From: Streptomyces sp. ISL-12
GTDB lineage: Bacteria > Actinomycetota > Actinomycetes > Streptomycetales > Streptomycetaceae
Direction: 5' to 3'
Assembly: GCF_018614415.1 (NCBI RefSeq)
Contig: NZ_JAGGOO010000118.1
Location: 1 to 40,439 of the forward strand
DNA length: 40,439 nucleotides
This document shows positions 7,915-15,857 of this stretch, piece after piece. Position 1 is the stretch's first letter, and each line of letters opens with the position of its first letter. Both the position numbers and the translations under genes were made by a program. The notes below the pieces were generated by a model. It had not been told where the DNA came from. It saw only the letters and a program-made list of their open reading frames with translations, and ran no database searches.

Positions 7915-8559
7915 TCAACTCTCCTTCGGGTGACGGCGGTTCAGGGCGGCCCAGGGCTGGTGGTGCTCGCGGGCCGGTGTGCGGGTGGCGCGGTGGTCGC
8001 CGTGGTCGGTGCGGATCAGCCGCTCGAACAGGGCGCGGGCCTCGACCATGGCCTCCCGCAGCCGCTCGGTGCCGGTACCGGTGCCGTCGTCCGCCTGGCC
8101 GCCGTTGGCCGCGTGGTGCACGCGCCGGTAGCCGTCGACGTGGTGGGCGTGGTGCACGGACAGCGCAGCGAGCTGTTCCTCGTACCGGCCGCCGTCCGGG
8201 AAGCCCCGGGCGCCGGCCAGTTCGGAGAGCAGCCGGTCGGCCTCGGCGACCGCCTCGCGGGGGGAGTCGACGAACCGCTCCTGCGCGGCCGTCCAGCGCG
8301 CCTCGAACCGGTCCCGTTCGGCCGGCTCCAGGGGCTTGGCGCGCAGCGAGCCGTGCCGTTCCACACGCTCGGCCAGTTCGCGTTCGGCCGCCTTCGTGTC
8401 GCCGTCGTGCCGGGCGACGGTCCGGTCGTACTCGGGCCCGAAGCGCCGCTTCAGGCTCCCGCCGTGCCGGGAGCCCCGGGCGCGCAGGGTCAGGACGGCC
8501 GCGACGATCAGTACGGCCGCCACCAACACGATCAGAGCGATGATCACGCCTGTGGACAT
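7915..8559 (-). CDS. Single-pass membrane protein of unknown function
   Basis: A 214-residue protein with one N-terminal membrane helix (VIIALIVLVAAVLIVAAVL, residues about 4-22) followed by a charged, largely helical domain facing the cytoplasm by the positive-inside rule (RARGSRHGGSLKRR follows the helix). The central segment RFVDSPREAVAEADRLLSEL is shared with the downstream gene. His-rich stretch HHAHHVDGYRRVHHAAN lies near the C-terminus. ATG at 8559 has GGAAGG upstream. It is the first gene of a two-gene unit and is divergent from the GNAT gene (151 bp between starts). This type of protein is common in Streptomyces but I know of no function. Confidence 0.82.
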   Translation of the reverse strand: MSTGVIIALIVLVAAVLIVAAVLTLRARGSRHGGSLKRRFGPEYDRTVARHDGDTKAAERELAERVERHGSLRAKPLEPAERDRFEARWTAAQERFVDSPREAVAEADRLLSELAGARGFPDGGRYEEQLAALSVHHAHHVDGYRRVHHAANGGQADDGTGTGTERLREAMVEARALFERLIRTDHGDHRATRTPAREHHQPWAALNRRHPKES

Positions 8560-8710
8560 GGATGCCTTCCAGGTTCTCGGCCCAACCGGCTTTCCGTACG
8601 GGCCGGTTCGCGGTTCGGGTACCCCCTGAGGACCCGTCAAACGGTGGCGGCCGGAGCCCTGGGGGCGGGCGGGCGAATTCGGTTGCGCGCCGGGCGGGCG
8701 CCCGCCGACC

Positions 8711-9259
8711 ATGCCGGGCATGACGTGGACCATCGCCCCGGAGCCGTACGACTCCCCCGCCGCGACCGCGCTCTGGCGGGCGTACTACACGGAGGTCAGC
8801 GACCGCTGGTACCTGCTGCGCGAGGGGCGGCGGACCGGCGCGGAGGAGCTGGAGCGGGAGATCGCCCGGGAGAGCGGCGCCGAACTCGCGCCGCCCCGGG
8901 GGGTGTTGCTGGTCGGCCGGTGGGGCGGGGAACCGGCCGGGACGGCGGGCGTGCGGCTGCTGGACGCCGGGACGGCCGAGCTGACGCGGGTGTACGTGGC
9001 GCGGGGGCTGCGCGGGCGGGGCGGGGCCGCGGCGCTGGTGGGGGCGGCGGAGGAGGCGGCCCGGGGGTTCGGGGCGGGGCGGATGGTGCTGGACACGCGC
9101 GGGGACCTGGTCGAGGCCCGTGCGCTGTACGCGCGGCTCGGTTACCGGGAGACGGAGGCGTACAACGACAGCCCGTACGCGGAGCACTGGTTCGCCAAGC
9201 CGCTCGGCGGCCGGGCCGGGCGGGCCGGGCGTGTGGAAGGGGTCAGCCCGACCGGGTGA
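8711..9259 (+). CDS. GNAT-family N-acetyltransferase
   Basis: Transfers an acetyl group from acetyl-CoA to an amine; acceptor unknown. The 182-residue protein has the GNAT core: beta-4 AELTRVYVARGLRGRGGAAALVGAAEE with the acetyl-CoA pyrophosphate loop R-G-x-G-x-A/G variant (RGRGGA), and the late motif ARALYARLGYRETEAYND with the usual Tyr. Two possible starts, ATG 8711 and ATG 8720, differ by three residues. The C-terminal 17 bases overlap the 3' end of the convergent efflux gene, so each transcript runs into the other. The C-terminal GGRAGRAGRVEG looks like unstructured read-through into the overlap. Confidence 0.9.
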   Translation: MPGMTWTIAPEPYDSPAATALWRAYYTEVSDRWYLLREGRRTGAEELEREIARESGAELAPPRGVLLVGRWGGEPAGTAGVRLLDAGTAELTRVYVARGLRGRGGAAALVGAAEEAARGFGAGRMVLDTRGDLVEARALYARLGYRETEAYNDSPYAEHWFAKPLGGRAGRAGRVEGVSPTG

Positions 9260-11294
9260 GGACGCGTTCGTCGTCGTGCGGGCGCTCCCGTTCCGCGCCG
9301 CACAGCTCGTCGTTCAGCTCCTCGACCAGGCGGACCAGGTCCCTCGGGCGGTCGGGGCCCCACCAGTCGCCGAGGAGTTCGGCCAGCGACTCCTCGCGGG
9401 CGTGCGCGAGCCGTTCGGCCGCCTCGCGGCCGTGGTCGGTCAGGACCAGGCCCAGGCCCCGGCGGACGGCGAGGTGCCGTACCTCGGCCTGCCGGGCGGC
9501 CTCCAGGACGACGTTCAGCGGTACGGCGCTGCCCTCCGCGAGCCGGCCCGGCTCCACACAGCCGTACCGCCGGATGCGCAGCAGCAGCCAGCTCGTCGCG
9601 GGCAGCAGGTCGTACCCGGCGCGGGTGGTGATCTTCCGGTAGGCCGTGCGGCGGCCCTCCCGGGTGCCCAGGACCGACAGGGCGCGGCACACCTCGTCGT
9701 GGGAGGAGCGCTGGACCGGGTTGGTGGCGAAGGTCTGCGCGCCGTCGGGAGCGGTGACCGAGCCGCGCAGCCGGTCCTCCCTCAGGAACCAGGCGAGGAC
9801 GAAGCCGAGGAGGGCGACCGGGGCGGCGTAGAGGAAGACGTCGGTGATGGAGACGGCGTAGGCGTGCACGGCGTCCGGGCGCAGCGGTGCGGGCAGGGCG
9901 GCGATGCCGCGCGGGTCGGACTTCAGGGTGTCGGCCGAGACGCCGGGCGGGAGCCGGTCGCCGCGGAAGGCGTCCGTGAGGTGGGTGCCGAGGCGGCTCG
10001 CGAAGACGGTGCCGAAGACGGACACGCCGAAGGCCGCGCCGATCGAGCGGAAGAAGGTGGCGCCGGAGGTGGCGACGCCCAGATCCTCGTACGGGACGGC
10101 GTTCTGGACGATGAGGACGAGGATCTGCATCACCAGGCCCAGGCCCGCTCCGAAGACGAAGAAGAAGGCGCTCATCTCGGCGGTGGGGCTGTTCTCGTCC
10201 AGTTGGTGGAGGAGGAGCAGGCCGAGGGCGGTGACGCCGGTGCCGGCGATCGGGAACACCTTCCAGCGGCCGGTGCGGCTGACGATCTGGCCGGAGACGG
10301 TGGACGCCAGCAGCAGGCCGATCACCATCGGCAGCATGTGCACCCCGGACATGGTCGGGCTGACGCCCTGCACGACCTGGAGGAAGGTCGGCAGGTACGT
10401 CATCGCGCCGAACAGCGCAAAGCCGACGACCAGGCTGATCACGGCCGACAGCACGAAGGTGCGGACGCGGAAGAGGCGGAGGGGCAGGACCGGTTCGGCG
10501 GCCCGGCGTTCGGCGGCCACGAACGCCGCGGCCAGCACCACGCCCAGCACCGCCAGGCCGATGATCCGCGGCGACGCCCAGGGCCAGGTGGTCCCGCCGA
10601 GGGAGGCGACCAGGACCAGGCAGGTGGCGACGGCGGCGATGAGGAAGGTGCCGAGGTAGTCGATGGCGTGGCGGTCGGCGCGGCGCGGGATGTGCAGGAC
10701 GGTCGCGATCACGGCGAGGGCGATCACACCGACGGGCAGGTTGATGTAGAAGACCCAGCGCCAGCTGAGATGCTCGGTGAAGACGCCGCCCAGCAGCGGG
10801 CCGAGCACACTGGTGGCGCCGAACACCGCGCCGAACAGGCCCTGGTAGCGGCCCCGTTCCCGGGGTGGCACCAGGTCGCCGACGATCGCCATCGACAGCA
10901 CCATCAGCCCGCCGCCGCCCAGTCCCTGCACCGCCCGGAAGGCGATCAGCTCGCCCATGCTCTGCGCGACCCCGCACAGCGCCGAACCGGCCAGGAAGAG
11001 GACGATCGCCGTCTGGAACAGCCGCTTGCGCCCGTACTGGTCACCCAGCTTGCCCCACAGCGGCGTCGCGGCGGTCGCGGCCAGCAGGTACGCCGTCACG
11101 ACCCACGACAGGTGCTCCATGCCGCCGAGGTCGCTGACGATGGTGGGCAGCGCCGTCGAGACGATGGTCTGGTCGAGGGCGGCCAGCAGCATGCCGAGGA
11201 GCAGCGCCCCGATGGAGACCAGGACACGGCTCGGGACCTGCTCGTGGGGGGTGGTGCGGGCCACGCCCTGTGCGCTGCCGGTGTCCCCGGTCAT
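9243..11294 (-). CDS. DHA2-family (EmrB/QacA) multidrug MFS transporter with fused C-terminal MarR-like domain
   Basis: A 683-residue protein. Residues 1 to about 505 form a 14-TM drug:H+ antiporter: LDQTIVSTALPTI in TM1 (motif D1), GKLGDQYGRKR (motif A), and AVQGLGGGGLM in TM4 with the motif B/C region. Residues about 525-660 are a winged-helix domain of MarR type: SSHDEVCRALSVLGTREG, then PATSWLLLRIRRYG, and the wing/dimer helix GLGLVLTDHGREAAERLAHA. Stand-alone EmrB proteins end near residue 500, so this is a fusion. ATG at 11294 follows AGGAGG by five bases. A 9-bp inverted repeat lies just upstream and may be its operator. Substrates are unknown; the fused domain could sense drug and autoregulate, which is inference. 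Confidence 0.9.
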   Translation of the reverse strand: MTGDTGSAQGVARTTPHEQVPSRVLVSIGALLLGMLLAALDQTIVSTALPTIVSDLGGMEHLSWVVTAYLLAATAATPLWGKLGDQYGRKRLFQTAIVLFLAGSALCGVAQSMGELIAFRAVQGLGGGGLMVLSMAIVGDLVPPRERGRYQGLFGAVFGATSVLGPLLGGVFTEHLSWRWVFYINLPVGVIALAVIATVLHIPRRADRHAIDYLGTFLIAAVATCLVLVASLGGTTWPWASPRIIGLAVLGVVLAAAFVAAERRAAEPVLPLRLFRVRTFVLSAVISLVVGFALFGAMTYLPTFLQVVQGVSPTMSGVHMLPMVIGLLLASTVSGQIVSRTGRWKVFPIAGTGVTALGLLLLHQLDENSPTAEMSAFFFVFGAGLGLVMQILVLIVQNAVPYEDLGVATSGATFFRSIGAAFGVSVFGTVFASRLGTHLTDAFRGDRLPPGVSADTLKSDPRGIAALPAPLRPDAVHAYAVSITDVFLYAAPVALLGFVLAWFLREDRLRGSVTAPDGAQTFATNPVQRSSHDEVCRALSVLGTREGRRTAYRKITTRAGYDLLPATSWLLLRIRRYGCVEPGRLAEGSAVPLNVVLEAARQAEVRHLAVRRGLGLVLTDHGREAAERLAHAREESLAELLGDWWGPDRPRDLVRLVEELNDELCGAERERPHDDERVLTRSG

Positions 11295-11313
11295 GGCGGC
11301 CTCCTGAAAACTT

Positions 11314-11344
11314 GGTCACACCTTCCGCCCTGTTCGGTGTGACC
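11314..11344. promoter_or_regulatory. 9-bp inverted repeat upstream of the efflux gene
   Basis: GGTCACACC at 11314-11322 and GGTGTGACC at 11336-11344 are perfectly complementary arms with a 13-nt spacer, 20 bases before the efflux start codon and in the divergent gap shared with the peptidoglycan-binding gene. Position and symmetry suit a repressor operator; alternatively it could form a leader hairpin. Confidence 0.55.
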
Positions 11345-11531
11345 GGTTATGGCCTGTTCAGTCGTGCGGAATGCCGGTATTCCGTCGGTCGGTGCCGGGC
11401 GGTGGGGGCTGTGGTTCGTGCGGCGGTTCGTGCGGCGCGGAGGGGCACGTGCGTGCGACGGTGGTTGAGATCTGCATAATCACTGGAGTTCGCGAGGGGA
11501 CGCGAGCGCCGTAAGGGGAGGGGACTGACGC

Positions 11532-12902
11532 GTGGGACAGCCGGAGGGGCCGGAGAAGCCCGTGGGGCCCGCCGGGGCGGGGCAGCAGGGGGCCGGGCAG
11601 CCCCCGGTTCAGGAACATGAGCAGGTGCCTGCGGGGACGGAGAGGCCGGGCGCCCCGGAGGCCGCGGGCCCGGCCTGCCCCGAGTGCGGGGCGCCCCGGC
11701 AGGCGGACAACACGCCCTCCTGCGAGTGCGGCCCGCGCGCGGCCGACGCCCTGCTGGAGGCCCGTACGGCCGAGGCGGCCGCCGCGGAGGACTTCAATCC
11801 GCTGCGGATACGGCCGTACGTCGCGCTGGAGGAGACGGAGACCGCTGGGGGGACCGGGGCGGGGACGGACGCACAGACGGACGCGGGGACGGGCGGTGCG
11901 GGGGCGGCGGCCGAGGGGCCGGAGGGTCCCGGCGGAGCCGCTGCGGAAGCGGGCGGTCCGGCAGGGGGTGCCGGTCCGACCGGGCGGGCCGCCGACACCG
12001 GCACCCGCACCGACACCGGCACCGGCACCGGCACCGGCACCGGGCAGGAGGCCCTGCCGGACGCCGCCGAGACCACCATGCTGCTGCGCGCCCCCGGCGC
12101 CGCCCCGGCGCAGGGGACCGCGGACACGGCGGCGGTGACCTCCGTACTCCCCACCCCCCTGGCGCCCCCGGCGCACGCGCCCAACGCCACCGACCTGCGA
12201 ATGTTCGAACCGGCGGGCGGCGAGCCCGCCGGACCGCGCACCCGCGCGTCCACGGACCCCGCTGAACGCCGCCGCCCCCGGCGGGCCGCGATGGTCGGCG
12301 CCGCGGTGGTCGCCGTCGTGGTCCTGGGCACCGCCGGGTACGCGAGCGGCCTGTTCTCCTACGAGTCACCGACACGGAACGGGGCCTCGGCGGACGAGGT
12401 GCGGGTCGGTGTGCCGGACCAGTCGACCGACCCGGCCTCGGCCCAGGAGGCCACCGCCGACGCCTCCGCGTCGTCCGAGCCCACGTCGGCGTCCCCGTCC
12501 TCCTCCGCGTCCGGCGACGAGGACGCGAGCCCGTCCTCCTCCGCCTCCCCGTCGGCGTCGGACGCCTCGCCCTCGGCGTCGCGCACCACCGAGCCGAGCC
12601 GGTCGGCGACCTCGTCGCAGACCAGCGCCCCGGCGACCGAGCCGCAGCCGGAGGAGGACGACACGGAGGACGGGGAGGCCACGGTGCTGCGGCTCGGCGA
12701 CGACGGCCCGGAGGTCACCGAGCTCCAGCTGCGGCTGCGCCAGATACACCTCTACATGAACGACATCGACGGCAGCTACGACCGCCAGGTCGAGGAGGCC
12801 GTCAGCCGCTTCCAGTGGACCCGTGGCATCAACTCCGAGGAGACGGGCACGTACGGGCCGAAGACCCGGGAGCAGCTGGAGCGGGAGACTCAGGAGCCGT
12901 AG
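11532..12902 (+). CDS. Membrane-anchored peptidoglycan-binding domain protein
   Basis: A 456-residue modular protein. A disordered N-terminus contains a short zinc-ribbon-like cluster (CPECGAPRQ...CECG; Cys49, 52, 64, 66). A Gly/Thr/Asp-rich linker follows, with a (TG)n run at about 156-171. One membrane helix is at about 252-274 (MVGAAVVAVVVLGTAGYASG), preceded by RRRPRRA, so the N-terminal 250 residues are cytoplasmic. Outside are a Ser/Pro/Glu-rich stalk and a PG_binding_1 domain (VLRLGDDGPEVTELQLRL... FQWTRGI...GTYGPKTREQL). It probably ties the membrane to the cell wall. The GTG at 11532 follows GGGGAGGGGAC. The pairing of a cytoplasmic Cys cluster with an external wall-binding domain suggests signalling or scaffolding, but no enzyme domain is present. 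Confidence 0.85.
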   Translation: MGQPEGPEKPVGPAGAGQQGAGQPPVQEHEQVPAGTERPGAPEAAGPACPECGAPRQADNTPSCECGPRAADALLEARTAEAAAAEDFNPLRIRPYVALEETETAGGTGAGTDAQTDAGTGGAGAAAEGPEGPGGAAAEAGGPAGGAGPTGRAADTGTRTDTGTGTGTGTGQEALPDAAETTMLLRAPGAAPAQGTADTAAVTSVLPTPLAPPAHAPNATDLRMFEPAGGEPAGPRTRASTDPAERRRPRRAAMVGAAVVAVVVLGTAGYASGLFSYESPTRNGASADEVRVGVPDQSTDPASAQEATADASASSEPTSASPSSSASGDEDASPSSSASPSASDASPSASRTTEPSRSATSSQTSAPATEPQPEEDDTEDGEATVLRLGDDGPEVTELQLRLRQIHLYMNDIDGSYDRQVEEAVSRFQWTRGINSEETGTYGPKTREQLERETQEP

Positions 12903-12960
12903 CCGTAAGGCGTGCGCGGGACGCCACGGGGGACGCCGCGGGGGGCTCCTCGGCGGGTGC

Positions 12961-13137
12961 CAGCCGATGTGCAGGCGCGGCGGGCGTCAGCCAACATGCA
13001 GGCGCGGCGGGCGTCAGCCAACATGCAGGCGCGGCGGGCGTCAGCCAACATGCAGGCGCGGCGGGCGTCAGCCAACATGCAGGCGCGGCGGGCGTCAGCC
13101 AACATGCAGGCGCGGCGGGCGTCAGCCGATGTGCAGG
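12961..13137. repeat. 27-bp intergenic tandem repeat derived from the HAD gene 3' end
   Basis: Six contiguous 27-bp units (12961, 12988, 13015, 13042, 13069, 13096) plus a partial seventh starting at 13123. The five inner units are identical (cagccaacatgcaggcgcgg plus cgggcgt). The first unit and the partial seventh carry cagccgatgtgcag instead. The seventh is the real 3' end of the HAD gene: read on the minus strand it encodes Leu-His-Ile-Gly-stop. Every unit therefore contains a copy of the gene's last codons and stop. There are no spacers, so it is a minisatellite and not a CRISPR array. Confidence 0.95.
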
Positions 13138-13781
13138 CGGACGGTGCCGCCCGCCGCGGCCTCCACCCGGACCTCGGTCAGGTCGCGGACCAGCGCGTCG
13201 GGTCCGTGCAGGGCCGCCCGGGGGCCCACGCCGACGACCCGCATGCCGGCGGCGCGCGCGGCGGTGATGCCGGCGCCGGAGTCCTCGAAGGCGACGCAGT
13301 CGGCGGGGGCCGTGCCCAGTTCGGCGGCGCCCTTGAGGAAGCCCTCGGGGTCGGGCTTGCTGGCGCCGACCGACTCGGCGGTGACGCGTACGTCGGGCAG
13401 GGCCAGCCCGGCGGCGCCCATGCGGGCGGTGGAGAGTGCCACGTCGGCGGAGGTGACGAGGGCGTGCGGCAGGCCGCGCAGGGCGGCGAGGAACTCCGGC
13501 GCCCCCGGGATCGGGACGACGCCGTCGGTGTCGGCGGTCTCCTCGGCCAGCATGCGCGCGTTGTCGGCGTGGTTCTGCTCCATGGGCCGGTCGGGCAGCA
13601 GCAGTGCCATCGAGGCGTAGCCCTGGCGGCCGTGGACGACCTTCATGACCTCGTCGCCGTCGAGTCCGTTGCGGTCGGCCCAGCGCCGCCAGACGCGCTC
13701 GACGGAGGCGTCGGAGTTGACGAGGGTGCCGTCCATGTCCAGCAGCAGGGCGCGGGCGGTGAGCACGGTGGTGGCCGTCAT
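13122..13781 (-). CDS. HAD-IA family sugar phosphatase
   Basis: A 219-residue haloacid-dehalogenase hydrolase that dephosphorylates a small sugar or polyol phosphate. All four motifs are visible: DMDGTLVNSD (nucleophile and acid Asp, motif I, about residues 14-23), VTSA (motif II), GASKPDPEGF (Lys, motif III) and VAFEDSGAGI (motif IV). The alpha-helical cap lies between motifs I and II and contains HGRQG, as in the YniC/2-deoxyglucose-6-phosphatase and beta-phosphoglucomutase-like subgroup. ATG at 13781 has CTGGAG upstream. The stop codon lies inside the seventh unit of the 27-bp repeat array. No sugar-pathway genes are adjacent. Confidence 0.9.
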   Translation of the reverse strand: MTATTVLTARALLLDMDGTLVNSDASVERVWRRWADRNGLDGDEVMKVVHGRQGYASMALLLPDRPMEQNHADNARMLAEETADTDGVVPIPGAPEFLAALRGLPHALVTSADVALSTARMGAAGLALPDVRVTAESVGASKPDPEGFLKGAAELGTAPADCVAFEDSGAGITAARAAGMRVVGVGPRAALHGPDALVRDLTEVRVEAAAGGTVRLHIG

Positions 13782-14040
13782 CGGCAGACTCCAGGGCGTG
13801 GGGAGGTACACAAGGCGGCCCCGCCCGCCGGTCAGGGAGAACGGGCGGGAGCCACTTTGTTCCACCACGGTACAAAACGTGCCGGGGGTCGCGCCAGCGG
13901 CAGCGGACATCGTTCATCCGCCGTTCAGGGCGCGGAGGGGCCGGGAAGGGGCCGGGGAGGGGGCCAGGGAGGGCCCAGGGAGGACCCGAAGAGGGTCCAA
14001 GGAGGGGCCGGGCGCAGGTGGGGCAGCCGGCGGCCGCAGG

Positions 14041-14622
14041 TCAGCCCGCCACCGCCTCCCACAGGCTCCACACGCCGAGGCCCAGCATCAGCAGCGCCGC
14101 GATCTGCGTGATCAGCTTCAGCGGGACCCGCTTCATCAGCGCCTTCCCGCCGACGATGCCGAGCCCGGCCACCGCCCACAGGGCCAGCACCGCACCCAGG
14201 CCGACGGAGACCGGGTCGTCGTAACGGGCGGCGAGGTTGGCCGTCATGATCTGCGTGAGGTCGCCGAACTCGGCGACCAGGATGAGCATGAAGCCCGCCC
14301 CGGCGACCTTCCAGAAGGACTGGTTCTCCGGCTTGCGGACCTCTTCCTCGTCCTCGTCCTTCTTGAAGAGCAGCACGGCCGCGCCGCCCAGGAACAGCAC
14401 ACCGGTGATCGCGTGCACGATCTGCTGCGGCAGCAGGGTCAGCACACTGCCCGCCGCGACGGCGAGCGCGACGTGCACCAGGAACGCGGCGGCGACGCCG
14501 GCGAAGACGTAGGAGGCGCGGTAGCGGGTGCCGAGGACGAGGCCGGCGAGCGCGGTCTTGTCCGGCAGTTCGGCGAGGAAGACGACGCCGAAGACGAGCG
14601 CCGTCACGGTGAAGCTGATCAA
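14041..14622 (-). CDS. GDT1/TMEM165 (UPF0016) family divalent-cation transporter
   Basis: A 193-residue membrane protein with six predicted TM segments in two repeats. The family signature E-x-G-D-[KR]-[ST] appears as ELPDKTALAG in the first half and EFGDLTQIMTANLAAR in the second. The central acidic loop reads KKDEDEEEVRKPENQ. Members export Mn2+ (and Ca2+) in exchange for H+. The start is TTG at 14622, supported by GAGGA just upstream; no ATG is in frame near the homologous N-terminus. The leader contains a yybP-ykoY riboswitch, which agrees well with manganese export induced by excess Mn2+. The gene is monocistronic as far as can be seen. Confidence 0.93.
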   Translation of the reverse strand: MISFTVTALVFGVVFLAELPDKTALAGLVLGTRYRASYVFAGVAAAFLVHVALAVAAGSVLTLLPQQIVHAITGVLFLGGAAVLLFKKDEDEEEVRKPENQSFWKVAGAGFMLILVAEFGDLTQIMTANLAARYDDPVSVGLGAVLALWAVAGLGIVGGKALMKRVPLKLITQIAALLMLGLGVWSLWEAVAG

Positions 14623-14739
14623 AAGGTCCTCAATCGGTCGGGGCCGCCCCACCGAGAGTGCTGATCCTGCGGGCGCAAGACACCTCGGCACGGCAGCACA
14701 TCGTCACCCGGACCACGGGGCACGGGCGTGCACTGCTTG

Positions 14740-14845
14740 CCGAAGGTCTCGCTGGCGGGTCCCCTGCGGGTACCGCCTCCGGGCGCCGGCTCAGGCGTGC
14801 TGAGCAGTATGTCGACGGTCCGGCGAAGAGCTACTCCCCTTCTGC
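14740..14845 (-). promoter_or_regulatory. yybP-ykoY manganese riboswitch
   Basis: On the minus strand the leader of the GDT1 gene has the diagnostic elements in order: GAAGGGGAGTAGC (14842-14830), GTCGACATACT (14816-14806) and GCGAGACCTTC (14752-14742). The first and last pair as the P1 stem (GAAGG with CCTTC), placing the conserved AGTAGC and GACATAC loops as in known Mn2+-sensing yybP-ykoY aptamers. About 120 bases separate the aptamer from the TTG start and must form the expression platform; a GGGGCGGCCCC hairpin and the GAGGACC ribosome-binding region are candidates there. The gene it controls is a predicted Mn exporter, which is a known partner of this riboswitch class. Confidence 0.92.
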
Positions 14846-15045
14846 GCCGTCCATGGTACGCGACGGGACGCCCCGGAGTGCGTGGCATCAGGACGCCGGG
14901 GCCCTGGCGCGGAAGGCCGGTTCCAACCCTTGTCTTGTCATGCACGCGTCATTAACTTCTCACCGGGCGCTCATCCCCCCGCAACACGGCGCCGCGAGCA
15001 TTCCCTCGCTCGCGCTCACCACCCCCACCACTCAAGGGAGTTCGC
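14846..15045. other. Intergenic region between the GDT1 leader and the secreted nuclease gene
   Basis: No gene is visible. The left part should hold the promoter of the riboswitch transcript (TACCAT at 14853-14858 read on the minus strand is a possible -10). The right part holds four 11-nt direct repeats annotated separately as a PHO-box candidate, followed by C-rich sequence and the nuclease ribosome binding site AAGGGAG. Confidence 0.5.
14936..14979 (+). promoter_or_regulatory. Candidate PHO box (PhoP direct repeats)
   Basis: Four consecutive 11-nt units each have TCA at unit positions 3-5: TGTCATGCACG, CGTCATTAACT, TCTCACCGGGC and GCTCATCCCCC. The Streptomyces PhoP direct-repeat unit is about GTTCACC plus four free bases, with TCA the best-kept part. 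The third and fourth units match five of seven positions. The box ends 66 bases before the start of a secreted nuclease gene, followed by a PhoD-type phosphatase. Matches are imperfect, so binding is inferred. Confidence 0.45.
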
Positions 15046-15690
15046 ATGTCGAAGTTCTACGCGCGTCGACGGCTGAGCATACTCGCGGCGCTCACCGGAG
15101 TCATGGCCTCCGTCGCGCTGTTCAACGGCCCGAACGCCTCCGCCGCCCTCCCCACCCCGGTCAGCGCCTCCACCGCCCGCACCTACCTGGCCTCCCTCAC
15201 CGTGGCCACCGAGAACCGCACCGGCTACGACCGCGACCTCTTCCCGCACTGGATCACGCAGTCCGGCACCTGCAACACCCGCGAGACCGTCCTCAAGCGC
15301 GACGGCTCCAACGTCGTCACCGACTCCGCCTGCGCGTCCACCAGCGGTTCCTGGTACTCCGTCTACGACGGCGCCACCTGGACCGCCGCCTCCGACGTCG
15401 ACATCGACCACCTCGTGCCGCTGGCCGAGGCCTGGGACTCCGGCGCGAGCGGCTGGACCACCTCCCGGCGCCAGGCGTTCGCCAACGACCTGACCCGCCC
15501 CCAGCTCATCGCGGTCACCGACAACGTCAACCAGGCCAAGGGCGACCAGGACCCGGCCACCTGGATGCCCTCCCGGACCGCCTACCACTGCACCTACCTG
15601 CGCGCCTGGGTGCAGGTGAAGTACTACTACGGCCTCTCGGTCGACTCCGCCGAGAAGTCGGCGCTGACCAGCGGCCTCGCCGGCTGCTGA
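15046..15690 (+). CDS. Secreted HNH-type nuclease (GmrSD/DUF1524-like)
   Basis: A 214-residue extracellular nuclease. The N-terminus is a signal peptide: MSKFYARRRLSI, a hydrophobic core ILAALTGVMASVALF and a cleavage region NASAA near residue 34. The RRR-L-S-I stretch could also allow Tat export. The mature part has the beta-beta-alpha-metal core DVDIDHLVPLAEAWDSG (residues about 117-133), then the conserved Asn/Lys helix DNVNQAKGDQDPATW, as in Streptomyces secreted HNH nucleases. Three or four cysteines (Cys76, Cys96 and C-terminal ones) suggest disulfides. ATG at 15046 follows AAGGGAG. A PHO-box-like array lies upstream, so a role in using extracellular DNA/RNA phosphate is plausible. Confidence 0.92.
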   Translation: MSKFYARRRLSILAALTGVMASVALFNGPNASAALPTPVSASTARTYLASLTVATENRTGYDRDLFPHWITQSGTCNTRETVLKRDGSNVVTDSACASTSGSWYSVYDGATWTAASDVDIDHLVPLAEAWDSGASGWTTSRRQAFANDLTRPQLIAVTDNVNQAKGDQDPATWMPSRTAYHCTYLRAWVQVKYYYGLSVDSAEKSALTSGLAGC

Positions 15691-15857
15691 GCACCCCCGG
15701 TCAGCACCTGCCGACCGCCCACTGACCGCCCGCTGATCACCGCTGACCGGGCGACCGGGGGCCGACGCCCCGCCGTCTGCCCCCGGAACCACCCCGCCGG
15801 CCTCCGTCGTTCCGTACCGTACGGCCCGTACGGGGCGACGGAGAGGGGACTGACACC

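Noticed and set aside
9120..11342. 740-codon plus-strand open frame
   Set aside because: It is antisense to the efflux transporter, whose own frame has all MFS motifs.
12961..13137. CRISPR array
   Set aside because: Units are directly contiguous with no spacers, and no cas gene is in the window.
12829..13137. Proteins with nine-residue repeats read through the 27-bp array
   Set aside because: The array is open in several frames on both strands simply because the unit is 27 bp; it lies 3' of two convergent genes and no frame has a start with a convincing ribosome binding site or non-repeat homology.
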